A DNA stretch of 7,456 bases from Thermoproteota archaeon (GTDB taxonomy: Archaea > Thermoproteota > Methanomethylicia > Nezhaarchaeales > WYZ-LMO8): assembly GCA_011605835.1 (NCBI GenBank), contig JAAOZJ010000083.1:1-7456 (forward strand). Direction: 5' to 3'. Position numbers and translations under genes: made by a program. Shown here one piece after another: positions 1-5,095 of the stretch; position 1 is the first letter of the stretch; every line of letters starts with the position of its first letter. The notes under the pieces were generated by a model. It searched no databases. It saw only the letters and a list, made by a program, of their open reading frames with translations, and was not told the DNA's origin.

Positions 1-2
1 AA

Positions 3-221
3 GGGAACGTAGTCGCTTGGCCGCTCAAGCGGGCTAAGTTCATGATAGCCAAAAGGCTTCTCTCGTGGGCTTCGAGGTTATATCAGAGACCTATGGCCAG
101 ATTGGTAGCCCGCGAGGGCGCGGACTTGATTGATGGCGTTGAGGATTTGAGGTACAAGGAGCTTGAGGCTTGGATTGAGAGGATCAAGTTGAAACCTCCC
201 TCTTCGTCCACCACCTTCTAG
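3..221 (+). CDS. C-terminal part of an unrecognised protein (5' truncated by the window edge)
   Basis: An open frame enters from the left edge and runs 72 codons to a TAG at 219-221. The visible tail is strongly charged, with a run of basic and aliphatic residues (around MIAKRLLSWASRLYQRPM) followed by an acidic stretch and the end ELEAWIERIKLKPP plus a Ser/Thr-rich tip. I do not recognise the family. The internal ATG at 42 has no Shine-Dalgarno sequence before it, and the frame is open upstream of it, so the real start is probably outside the window. The stop lies 7 nt from the stop of the convergent ligase gene, which fits the tight tail-to-tail packing seen elsewhere here. The codon style (AGG, GAG, ATA) resembles that of the confirmed genes. 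That it is coding is likely; its function is unknown. Confidence 0.6.
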   Translation, partial: GNVVAWPLKRAKFMIAKRLLSWASRLYQRPMARLVAREGADLIDGVEDLRYKELEAWIERIKLKPPSSSTTF

Positions 222-228
222 GACTTTA

Positions 229-1014
229 CTACTTAGATTGAGCCCTTAGGACCTCTCCAGCCAACTTCTTGAGCCTGTTGACCATGTGCTCTAGCGCTTC
301 AGATAGCACGGCGTTGTTGTCGTAGCTCGATAGCATCAAGCGTAGCTCGTCCCTCGGCATTTGCTTCAGCCTAGAGGCCTCTTCGACTAGCTTGGGCATC
401 GCTCTGACTATGTTGTCGACAATGGTTATCGATGCCGCTCGCGCGGTCCTCGATAGCGGGTTCAGGTCTATGGCTATGACGGTCTTGCCCATCCTCTTGA
501 GGGCCTCTGTCCTATCGCCGTCTTCTAAGGGTACCAAGACCGCGTCGGCTATTAATATGCCTCGGGAGTCGACCCTCCTCCTCTCGCTCATCAGCTCGGG
601 TATCGTAGTTTGGAACCTCTCGTCGACCCCCAAGACCTCTTTAGCGCCCAAGCTTTTCAGTAACGACTCTATCGCCCTCTCCCTCTCCTTGGTCCTATAG
701 AATAAGTTCACCTCTATCTTCGCGTTCACGACGTCGGCCAGCTTGATTATCCACTCCCCCGCCAGAGCTGCCGCGTTGCCGTTCACAGATATGACGGGCC
801 TATTGGCCAAGAGGAGTGCGCAGGCGGCCGCCTTTATCGCCCTCAATGCTGGCTCCGTGGTCTCCTCTCCTATCAAGTAGTCGAAGGCCTCTCCCCGACC
901 ATGAGCTATGAGGCCCGCCCTTGCCACAACACCTGATTCGAAGTGCTTTATCAACTTCTCTCTAGTGACGAGAGAGTGATACCTAGGATGGTTTTTCGGT
1001 ATCAGCCAGCTCAC
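229..1014 (-). CDS. pps: 4-phosphopantoate--beta-alanine ligase (archaeal phosphopantothenate synthetase)
   Basis: This cytosolic enzyme joins 4-phosphopantoate and beta-alanine with ATP to give 4'-phosphopantothenate. It is the archaeal replacement for the bacterial PanC/CoaA route to coenzyme A and normally follows pantoate kinase, which is not in this window. The 261 residues match the usual family length. Family landmarks visible are IPKNHPRY (5-12), the glycine-rich HGRGEAFDYLIGE (38-50), SVNGNAAAL (76-84), VPLEDGDR (161-168), DLNPLSRTA (183-191) and TIVDN (197-201). The start is GTG; it lies 10 nt after the stop of the CooT-like gene, with only a weak AAGG next to it, so translation probably follows on from the upstream gene in one operon. 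No key segment appears missing. The family assignment is firm; the link to CoA synthesis is from the family, not from neighbours. Confidence 0.93.
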   Translation of the reverse strand: MSWLIPKNHPRYHSLVTREKLIKHFESGVVARAGLIAHGRGEAFDYLIGEETTEPALRAIKAAACALLLANRPVISVNGNAAALAGEWIIKLADVVNAKIEVNLFYRTKERERAIESLLKSLGAKEVLGVDERFQTTIPELMSERRRVDSRGILIADAVLVPLEDGDRTEALKRMGKTVIAIDLNPLSRTARAASITIVDNIVRAMPKLVEEASRLKQMPRDELRLMLSSYDNNAVLSEALEHMVNRLKKLAGEVLRAQSK

Positions 1015-1024
1015 CCTTATCGCT

Positions 1025-1216
1025 CTATCGCTTTACTAGGACGAGCCTCTCGTTGGGCACGTCGACCGACTCTATAATTGCGTCGGCGACTTCTCTGATC
1101 TCACCGAGTAACGTGATGAGCCTGACAACTCCGCCGTCGACCACCGCCTTTACGACGCCCTCGGCTACCTCCTCGACCTTGTCGTCTGACCTCAGGTAGA
1201 CCCTAAACTCGCACAT
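1025..1216 (-). CDS. cooT: CooT-family small nickel-binding protein
   Basis: This 63-residue protein has the profile of the CooT family (COG1532, earlier annotated as predicted RNA-binding). It starts with the conserved Met-Cys (Cys2), continues with a beta-rich stretch, and has the typical GGVVRLITLLGE core (28-39) followed by a short C-terminal beta strand ending in VLVKR. In bacterial CooT the N-terminal cysteine takes part in binding Ni(II), and the protein supports CO dehydrogenase maturation. The archaeal homologues are mostly uncharacterised, so a nickel role here is inference. It is the first gene of an operon with the phosphopantothenate synthetase, 10 nt upstream of it. There is no clear Shine-Dalgarno sequence, and a TATA-like TTTAT centred about 26 nt upstream of the ATG suggests a leaderless transcript. 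The length is normal for the family. Confidence 0.8.
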   Translation of the reverse strand: MCEFRVYLRSDDKVEEVAEGVVKAVVDGGVVRLITLLGEIREVADAIIESVDVPNERLVLVKR

Positions 1217-1238
1217 GCCCTTGCCACAAGTTAGTTGT

Positions 1239-1246
1239 GATAAAGC
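1239..1246 (-). promoter_or_regulatory. TATA-like box for the cooT-pps operon
   Basis: On the minus strand GCTTTATC is centred about 26 nt before the cooT ATG, the spacing expected for a leaderless archaeal transcript. A second candidate, GATTTATC, lies slightly upstream and overlaps the palindrome at 1247-1258; it would give a leader of about 9 nt. Confidence 0.45.
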
Positions 1247-1258
1247 CAGATAAATCTG
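1247..1258. repeat. 12-bp interrupted palindrome CAGAT-AA-ATCTG in a divergent promoter
   Basis: Perfect 5-bp arms around a 2-nt centre lie between the divergent cooT and JAMM genes and overlap the AT-rich TATA-like sequence. The position fits an operator or a two-way core promoter element, but a site this short could arise by chance. Confidence 0.35.
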
Positions 1259-1302
1259 ACTCCTGTCCTAAGAAGTAAGGCTTTTGTCACAGCCCCAGAT
1301 TC

Positions 1303-1306
1303 GGTG
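1303..1306 (+). promoter_or_regulatory. Shine-Dalgarno-like GGTG of the JAMM gene
   Basis: GGTG matches part of the archaeal GGAGGTGATC consensus and sits 5 nt before the ATG at 1312. This supports that start over any other in-frame start. Confidence 0.5.
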
Positions 1307-1311
1307 CCCAG

Positions 1312-1719
1312 ATGGGTGGCAAGCTGGAGGTAAATCACAAGCTCGTAGAGGAGCTGGTCCGCGAGGCCTTGGCTAGTAGGGATGAAATATGCGGCTTCCT
1401 CTTAGGGAGGATGGAGGGCGGGTGCTTTAGGGTTTGCGAGCTCTACAAAGCTAGGAACGTCTCCCTTGCAAGTGCCACTTCGTTCGAAATGGACCCAGGG
1501 GATGTCTACGAGGCGCACGCTTATGCGGAGAAGAGGGGGCTCGATGTTATTGGAATTTATCACTCTCACCCCAGCTCTCCCAGCCCATCAACCACTGACT
1601 TGAAGTGCATGGAAAGATGGCCCGTGGCGTGGCTCATCATAAGCTCGATAGACGGCTCAATGGCCGCGTACATTGCTAAGCGAGGCTTCGTAGAGGAGCT
1701 CAAGCTACAGCTTGCCTGA
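1312..1719 (+). CDS. JAMM/MPN+ zinc metalloprotease (Rpn11/CSN5-like, M67 family)
   Basis: This is a single-domain JAMM isopeptidase of 135 residues, typical in size for archaeal members. The complete zinc-protease signature is visible: Glu25 in DEICGFLLG, then His84-Ser-His86-Pro87, Ser93 and Asp96 (HSHPSSPSPSTTD). The residues that bind zinc and activate water are therefore all present. Related archaeal enzymes cleave ubiquitin-like SAMP proteins from targets or process their precursors; related bacterial enzymes process sulfur-carrier proteins or cysteine adducts. The gene ends 3 nt from the stop of the convergent E1-like gene, so activation and removal functions sit side by side. No signal peptide or membrane segment is seen, so it is cytosolic. 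The substrate cannot be read from the sequence and no ubiquitin-like protein is encoded in this window. Confidence 0.88.
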   Translation: MGGKLEVNHKLVEELVREALASRDEICGFLLGRMEGGCFRVCELYKARNVSLASATSFEMDPGDVYEAHAYAEKRGLDVIGIYHSHPSSPSPSTTDLKCMERWPVAWLIISSIDGSMAAYIAKRGFVEELKLQLA

Positions 1720-1722
1720 GTT

Positions 1723-2493
1723 TCACGTCGGAGGAACTTCCCTACTTCTGAGGCTCGAGCACACGGGGCACTTTGGTGATGGTTCCACTCTTATTTCGTG
1801 GAACTTCATTTCGTGACCGTCAAATACCAAGAGCTTGTCTACGCAGGGCCGCCCCAAGCCGACCACGAGCTTCACGACCTCCATGACCTCGAGAGCCGCC
1901 ATCACGCCGGGCGTAGCGCCTAGCACGGGCACGGTGTCCTGTTCGGGTGGTTGCGAGGGTATTATGCACCTCAGGCAAGGCCCTTTGCCCGGCAACACCG
2001 TGAACAGCTGACCTTCGAGCCCATAGATGGCCGCGTGGACGAAGGGCTTGCCGTAGGCCACGCAGGCCTCGTTGATTAGGAAGCGGGCCTTGTAGTTGTC
2101 CATGCCGTCTACGACCACATCGACCTTCTTGACCAGCTCCCTCACGTTGTCCTCGTTTATCTCCAATGCCAATGCCTCGACGTCGACGTTGGGATTTAAG
2201 CGTGCTAGCTTTTCAGCGACGACCTCTGCCTTAGGCCTGCCGACGTCCGAGCTCCAGTAGAGGATCTGGCGGTTTAGGTTGCTGAGCTCGACCTTTTCTC
2301 GGTCTACGAGCACCAACTTTCCGATGCCAGCGGCCGCTAAGTACATCGAGGCCGGACAGCCGAGGCCTCCCAAGCCAGCCACTAGGACCCTAGCCGATTT
2401 CAGCTTCCTCTGACCCTCGATGCCGAAGCCGGGGATGCGCATCTGCCTGTCGTACCTCTCAAGCTCCTCATCTCTAAGCGATGGTCCCGACAT
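1723..2493 (-). CDS. E1-like adenylyltransferase of the MoeB/ThiF/HesA (UbaA) family
   Basis: This 256-residue enzyme should adenylate the C-terminal Gly-Gly of a ubiquitin-like or sulfur-carrier protein (SAMP, MoaD or ThiS type). Visible are the N-terminal helix RYDRQMRIPGFG (13-24), the nucleotide loop GLGGLG (40-45), Asp64, the arginine of NLNRQ (Arg75), GRPK (85-88), DGMDN (129-133), and two zinc CxxC pairs (173/176 and 242/245). The crossover loop, which in many relatives holds the catalytic cysteine, reads PEQDTVPVLGATPG and has none, so it may only adenylate, as MoeB does. I chose ATG 2493 over the TTG at 2511: GGGTG lies 7 nt before it, and the family begins near this residue. The gene is convergent with the JAMM protease. 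The exact partner is unknown. Confidence 0.88.
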   Translation of the reverse strand: MSGPSLRDEELERYDRQMRIPGFGIEGQRKLKSARVLVAGLGGLGCPASMYLAAAGIGKLVLVDREKVELSNLNRQILYWSSDVGRPKAEVVAEKLARLNPNVDVEALALEINEDNVRELVKKVDVVVDGMDNYKARFLINEACVAYGKPFVHAAIYGLEGQLFTVLPGKGPCLRCIIPSQPPEQDTVPVLGATPGVMAALEVMEVVKLVVGLGRPCVDKLLVFDGHEMKFHEIRVEPSPKCPVCSSLRSREVPPT

Positions 2494-2500
2494 CCTCGCA

Positions 2501-2505
2501 CACCC
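2501..2505 (-). promoter_or_regulatory. Shine-Dalgarno-like GGGTG that selects ATG 2493
   Basis: Read on the minus strand, GGGTG precedes the ATG by 7 nt. It lies inside the extended frame opened by the TTG at 2511, which argues that the TTG is not the start. Confidence 0.45.
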
Positions 2506-2516
2506 ATACAACCTAT

Positions 2517-2528
2517 GCTATGGATAGC
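2517..2528. repeat. Interrupted palindrome GCTAT-GG-ATAGC upstream of the E1-like gene
   Basis: Perfect 5-bp arms around GG lie between the E1-like start and the end of the IS remnant, at the place where its transcription start is expected if the TATA is at 2546-2551. It could be an operator, a fold preferred at the insertion site, or chance. Confidence 0.3.
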
Positions 2529-2541
2529 AGAGTGAGCTACC

Positions 2542-2555
2542 CGCCTTAAAAGGCG
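2542..2555. repeat. Hairpin CGCCTT-AA-AAGGCG at the right end of the IS remnant
   Basis: Six-base perfect arms with a 2-nt centre span the reading-frame-corrected tnpB stop. This is the place where IS605-type elements carry the subterminal hairpin recognised by the transposase and where the 3' end of the omega RNA lies. On the minus strand the core TTTTAA (2546-2551) also looks like a TATA box, about 26 nt from an expected start near 2522, giving a leader of about 29 nt for the E1-like gene. Confidence 0.5.
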
Positions 2556-2837
2556 AGGCTTCCGGCGTTCAGCTGGGGCTTCGCGCCTCCAGCCTCATCT
2601 GCCGGCTCGGGCTCACGACCCCCCCCATCCCGCAGAGCTCGTTACCCTGCGGGCTATGTTTATACATGCATTTAGATCCCTATTGTACTCCATTCCACAG
2701 TTTGGGCACTTGAAGATCCTCCCCTTGACTTGGGCAACATGCCCGCACCTGTGGCAAGTCCTCGAAGTGTTCTTGACGAGCTTCTTTTCAAGGTACACCA
2801 CATCTATTCCCTCGAGGAGTGCCTTGTATTCTATCAT
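2546..2837 (-). pseudogene. tnpB: tnpB (IS605 OrfB) C-terminal remnant, truncated and frameshifted
   Basis: From MIEYKALLEGIDVVY the minus strand encodes the end of a TnpB RNA-guided nuclease: NTSRTCHRCG and KCPNCG (zinc ribbon, two CxxC pairs), then YNRDLNACINIARR, which carries the last RuvC aspartate, and SSAGWG. TnpB is normally about 370-430 residues, so roughly three quarters, including the other RuvC residues, are missing. At a run of eight G (2619-2626 as C) the frame ends early at a TGA (2613-2615). With seven G it would continue REPEPADEAGGAKPQLNAGS to a TAA at 2546-2548, which is the tail usual in this family, so a one-base insertion is likely. The segment VVYLEKKLVKNTSRTC is also a few residues longer than the usual VVYxxPxNTSRTC. 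The protein is not functional as a nuclease. The frame upstream of 2837 is antisense to the HAD gene and is not part of it. Confidence 0.85.
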
Positions 2838-2907
2838 TTTCTGCACTCCAGAGCCCCCTTCATGGGCTTGTCGGGCTGTACTTTTAAGCTCGGGTCGAGA
2901 GTAGCGC

Positions 2908-2913
2908 TTAAAA
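2908..2913 (+). promoter_or_regulatory. TATA-like box (TTAAAA) of the HAD phosphatase gene
   Basis: CGCTTAAAACG is centred about 26 nt before position 2937, which would start the transcript only some 7 nt from the ATG at 2944. No Shine-Dalgarno sequence precedes that ATG, in keeping with a near-leaderless message. The box coincides with the outer hairpin of the IS remnant. Confidence 0.5.
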
Positions 2914-2943
2914 CGCGGTTCACAACATAAACTAGAGCTCGCC

Positions 2944-3534
2944 ATGAAGGTTTTGGTCTCTGACCTAGACGGGACGCTGATCCACGTCCCGGTGAACTGG
3001 AGCGAGGTCAAGGAGGCTCTGTCGAGGGTCTTGAAGAGCGAGGTAGGCTCCATCTTCGAGGCATTGAGGGACGCCCGAGCTAGAGACGAGGGCCTTTTCA
3101 GAGAGCTCAGCAGGCTCGTGGAAGAGTACGAGGTCAACTCGATGAAGGACCTCAAGGAACTGAGGGGGTCGAGGAAGTTGTTGAAATTTCTGAAAGATCA
3201 CGGCGTCAAGGTCGCGATCGTGACCCTTCAAAGCGAGGGGAGCCTCAAAAAGGCCCTCGAAGTCAGCGGGTTGGCGCCCTACGTCGACGTCTACGTCACC
3301 AGAGACGAAGAGCTTGACAGGGCGAGGCAAATCAGGATGGCACTTCAGAAGCTCGGCGCCGAGATGGGCCAAGACGTGATAGTATTCATGGGCGACAGAC
3401 CCTCAGACCTCGACGCTGGCAGGAGGCTCGGAATACCCACCATAATCATCGGCTCAACGGCGCTCGACCCCTCGGAGGCCATTAACGCTATAGCGGACGT
3501 CCTAGGGTTATCCTCAGAAAAGGGGGTTGATTAG
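2944..3534 (+). CDS. HAD-superfamily hydrolase (phosphatase, small Cof/PGPase-like type)
   Basis: This 196-residue cytosolic hydrolase carries all four HAD motifs. Motif I is SDLDGTL, with nucleophile Asp7 and acid/base Asp9. Motif II is Thr94 in AIVTLQ. Motif III is a basic residue in RARQIRMALQKLG (Arg131 or Lys136). Motif IV is GDRPSDLDAG, with Asp151 and Asp155 binding Mg2+. Between motifs I and II is an alpha-helical cap of about 65 residues (roughly 18-80), the C1 type seen in phosphoglycolate phosphatase and beta-phosphoglucomutase-like enzymes. The substrate cannot be told from the sequence. The ATG is supported by the motif lying at residues 5-11, as is standard. The gene starts 20 nt after the inferred IS edge and ends 14 nt from the convergent kinase-like gene, so no operon partner points to a pathway. 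Confidence 0.85.
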   Translation: MKVLVSDLDGTLIHVPVNWSEVKEALSRVLKSEVGSIFEALRDARARDEGLFRELSRLVEEYEVNSMKDLKELRGSRKLLKFLKDHGVKVAIVTLQSEGSLKKALEVSGLAPYVDVYVTRDEELDRARQIRMALQKLGAEMGQDVIVFMGDRPSDLDAGRRLGIPTIIIGSTALDPSEAINAIADVLGLSSEKGVD

Positions 3535-3548
3535 CGAGGGCCTCTTCT

Positions 3549-4118
3549 CTAAGTCCGGGTTCGCGTGTCGGCCTTCCTCGAGCCCTTTTCGGAGAAGACT
3601 ACGGACACTTGCTTGAAGTATTGCTCCACCTTTCTCTTTATCCCCTCGAGGTCCTCAGAGATGTCCTTTGGGAGGGGCTTGCCTATGCCGTATTCGTCCA
3701 CGTACACCACCCGCCCCCTCAGCCTGCCAAAGTTCGAGGGCTTTATGTCCAAGGCGTAGCCCTTGGCCTGAGCTTGGACTATTATGACTAACACCTCCCA
3801 AAGGTCCTTCAAAGTCGGCAGGTTTATGGGCTCCGCGTATGAGTGCAAGCTCACGACGGCAGGTTTGACCTCCCCGTCAATTTCAACCGCACCCACGACC
3901 ACCCCCAAGAAGTCCGGCAGGAAGTCGAAGGATCTCGCGACCTCCTTCAAGTGTTCCTTGACCTCTTTCGCGGACTTGACGTCGAGGCTCCTTACTTTGA
4001 GCACTACGTCGCCGACCCTGCAAACCGTCGAGTGCAAGCTCTTCAGAGTCTGCCCTATTGATAACAGTTCGAAGTCCCTTGAAACGAAGCAGAGCTTTAA
4101 GCTAGAAGGCCTAGCCAC
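3549..4118 (-). CDS. Minimal protein-kinase-fold protein (putative atypical Ser/Thr or small-molecule kinase)
   Basis: This 189-residue protein keeps the signature residues of the protein kinase fold in the right order. VGDVVLKVRS (35-44) gives a beta3-type lysine (Lys41). A helix rich in Glu (50-62) stands for helix C. YALDIKPSNF (121-130) is a catalytic loop (Asp124, Lys126, Asn129). VVYVDEYGIGKPL (137-149) is the equivalent of the DFG strand (Asp141). Canonical kinases need about 250 residues or more; here the C-lobe stops about 45 residues after the DFG equivalent and no glycine-rich loop is obvious. It resembles the RIO, YrbL and aminoglycoside-kinase-like edge of the superfamily, but I cannot place it in a named family. 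The start is GTG with a TATA-like CAAAATAC about 30 nt before it, so it may be leaderless. The tail ends in a basic, Thr/Arg-rich tip. Substrate and activity are unknown. Confidence 0.7.
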   Translation of the reverse strand: MARPSSLKLCFVSRDFELLSIGQTLKSLHSTVCRVGDVVLKVRSLDVKSAKEVKEHLKEVARSFDFLPDFLGVVVGAVEIDGEVKPAVVSLHSYAEPINLPTLKDLWEVLVIIVQAQAKGYALDIKPSNFGRLRGRVVYVDEYGIGKPLPKDISEDLEGIKRKVEQYFKQVSVVFSEKGSRKADTRTRT

Positions 4119-4146
4119 GTCGAGGCCCCGCTAACGGACTGAACAA

Positions 4147-4156
4147 AGTATTTTGA
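4147..4156. promoter_or_regulatory. AT-rich core of the divergent kinase-like / btpA promoter
   Basis: AGTATTTTGA reads as TCAAAATACT on the minus strand, where a start about 26 nt on falls within 10 nt of the kinase-like GTG. On the plus strand it would start transcripts near 4177, giving btpA a 27-nt leader that includes its GGAGG. One element could serve both genes. Confidence 0.4.
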
Positions 4157-4185
4157 CTTGGCTGCCTAATTAGCATTTGCGAAGT

Positions 4186-4190
4186 GGAGG
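4186..4190 (+). promoter_or_regulatory. Shine-Dalgarno GGAGG of btpA
   Basis: GGAGGGG precedes the ATG at 4204 by about 12 nt. It lies inside the longer frame opened by the TTG at 4177, which favours the ATG as the start. Confidence 0.5.
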
Positions 4191-4203
4191 GGCTGGACGA
4201 GTC

Positions 4204-5019
4204 ATGAATGTTGTGGAGGAGGTCTTTGGTGTGCAGAAGGCCATAATAGGGGTCGTGCACCTGCCTCCGCTTCCCGGCTCTCCGCGCTATGAGGGTGAGG
4301 AGCTAGAGTTCATAGCTGAGAGAGCCCTCAGGGACGCCAAGGCCTTGAACGAGGGAGGAGTCGACGGTGTTCTTATCGAGAACTTCTGGGACTCCCCCTA
4401 TCGAAAGAAGAGGGTCAGCCCTATAACCGTCGCCTCCATGACTGTCATTGCTAAGGAGGTGGCTAAAGAGGTGAGAATCCCCATAGGCGTGAACGTCCTA
4501 AGGAACGACGCGCTGGCCGCCCTGGCCATAGCCAAGGCTATTGGGGGCTCGTTCATAAGGGTAAACGCGTACGTCGAGACGGTGGTGACGGACCAAGGGA
4601 TCGTAGAGCCCTGCGCCTACGAGGTACAGATGGCGAGGAAGGCCTACCACGCGAACAACGTCAAGGTCTTTGCCGACGTCCACGTGAAGCACGGGGCCCC
4701 TCTGGCTCGGAGGCCCGTAGACGTTGTGGCAGAAGAGGCCCTGAAGAGGGGGTTGGCGGACGCAGTGATCCTGACCGGTCCCACCACCGGTGCGCCTCCG
4801 CCCCTAGAAGAGGTGCTAAGCGTCAGAGCTAGGCTTCCTAGGGCATCGATTTTAGTTGGTAGCGGTTGCAACCTTGAAAACCTGAAGGACCTCTTGGCGG
4901 CGGCCGATGCCGCGATAGTCGGTAGCTACTTTAGGGGAGGGGACCTGTCAGCGCCAGTATACGTGGAGAAGGTCAGGGAATTCATGGCAAAGGTTAAAGA
5001 GCTCAGGAAAGAGACGTAA
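4204..5019 (+). CDS. btpA: BtpA-family protein (predicted TIM-barrel enzyme)
   Basis: The 271 residues carry the BtpA hallmarks: GVVHLPPLPGSPR (16-28), VDGVLIENFWDSPY (53-66), GVNVLRND (95-102), FIRVNAY (117-123), ADVHVKHGAP (157-166), TGPTTGAPP (191-199), VGSGCNLEN (218-226) and VGSYFRGG (239-246). This is a TIM-barrel fold with phosphate-binding C-terminal loops. In cyanobacteria BtpA stabilises photosystem I reaction-centre proteins, but the family is widespread in archaea with no photosystem, where its reaction is not established; the barrel suggests a sugar-phosphate or nucleotide-like substrate. The ATG at 4204 is preferred because GGAGG lies before it and the family begins close to VFGVQKAIIGVVH. 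The length is normal. Its stop lies only 4 nt from the D box of the antisense sRNA. Confidence 0.88.
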   Translation: MNVVEEVFGVQKAIIGVVHLPPLPGSPRYEGEELEFIAERALRDAKALNEGGVDGVLIENFWDSPYRKKRVSPITVASMTVIAKEVAKEVRIPIGVNVLRNDALAALAIAKAIGGSFIRVNAYVETVVTDQGIVEPCAYEVQMARKAYHANNVKVFADVHVKHGAPLARRPVDVVAEEALKRGLADAVILTGPTTGAPPPLEEVLSVRARLPRASILVGSGCNLENLKDLLAAADAAIVGSYFRGGDLSAPVYVEKVREFMAKVKELRKET

Positions 5020-5020
5020 G

Positions 5021-5075
5021 TCATCAGCTGCGTCACCACTCCTCATCCGTCAGCAATACGTCTTCTCATCATTTC
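5021..5075 (-). ncRNA. C/D box methylation-guide sRNA, antisense just behind btpA
   Basis: On the minus strand the full box order is present: C box ATGATGA (5066-5072), 12-nt guide GAAGACGTATTG (5054-5065), D' box CTGA (5050-5053), 3-nt spacer CGG, C' box ATGAGGA (5040-5046), 12-nt guide GTGGTGACGCAG (5028-5039), D box CTGA (5024-5027). The 12/3/12 spacing is the archetype of archaeal double-guide sRNAs bound by L7Ae, Nop5 and fibrillarin. By the rule of five, the predicted methylated bases are the A in CAAUACGUCUUC (D' guide target) and the G at position 5 of CUGCGUCACCAC (D guide target). I did not identify the target RNA. A TATA box (5096-5106) is set so that transcription would start about 3 nt before the C box. 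The terminal stem is weak, and the outer ends given are approximate. Confidence 0.82.
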
Positions 5076-5095
5076 AGGGAGGTCACTCGTCAGAG

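Larger units (their letters stand above)
2532..2923 (-). mobile_element. Decayed IS200/IS605-type (tnpB-only) insertion sequence
   Basis: About 390 bp are bounded by GTGAGCTACCCGCCTTAAAA on the left and, as the reverse complement of the right edge, GTGAACCGCGTTTTAAGCG. Both ends begin GTGA, then contain a version of ACC(C)GC, then a small hairpin with an AT-rich centre. Inside lies the C-terminal remnant of tnpB on the minus strand, and the ...GGGTAGCTCAC sequence after its stop resembles the subterminal hairpin and cleavage region of such elements. No tnpA is present and most of tnpB is gone, so it cannot move by itself. The tnpB part is firm. The outer limits are inferred from the paired ends; the left edge (near tnpB's 3' end) is the better supported of the two. 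Confidence 0.6.

Noticed and set aside
1236..1260. GTGATAA...CTGA on the plus strand as a C/D sRNA
   Set aside because: Only one C-like and one D box, with a single short gap between them; there is no second pair, so it falls short of a C/D sRNA.
2613..3155. 180-codon minus-strand frame read as one protein
   Set aside because: Only its last 75 or so residues are TnpB. The first 100 are antisense to the HAD gene, Ser/Thr-rich and without family features.
2965..3372. 135-codon minus-strand frame inside the HAD gene
   Set aside because: It is a shadow of a gene that has all four HAD motifs; its composition is Asp/Leu/Pro-heavy and not protein-like.
3784..4134. 116-codon plus-strand frame antisense to the kinase-like gene
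   Set aside because: It is low-complexity and Ser/Thr-rich, while the opposite strand carries ordered kinase motifs.
4177..4203. TTG-started extension of BtpA
   Set aside because: The extra residues are not family-like and the Shine-Dalgarno GGAGG lies within them.
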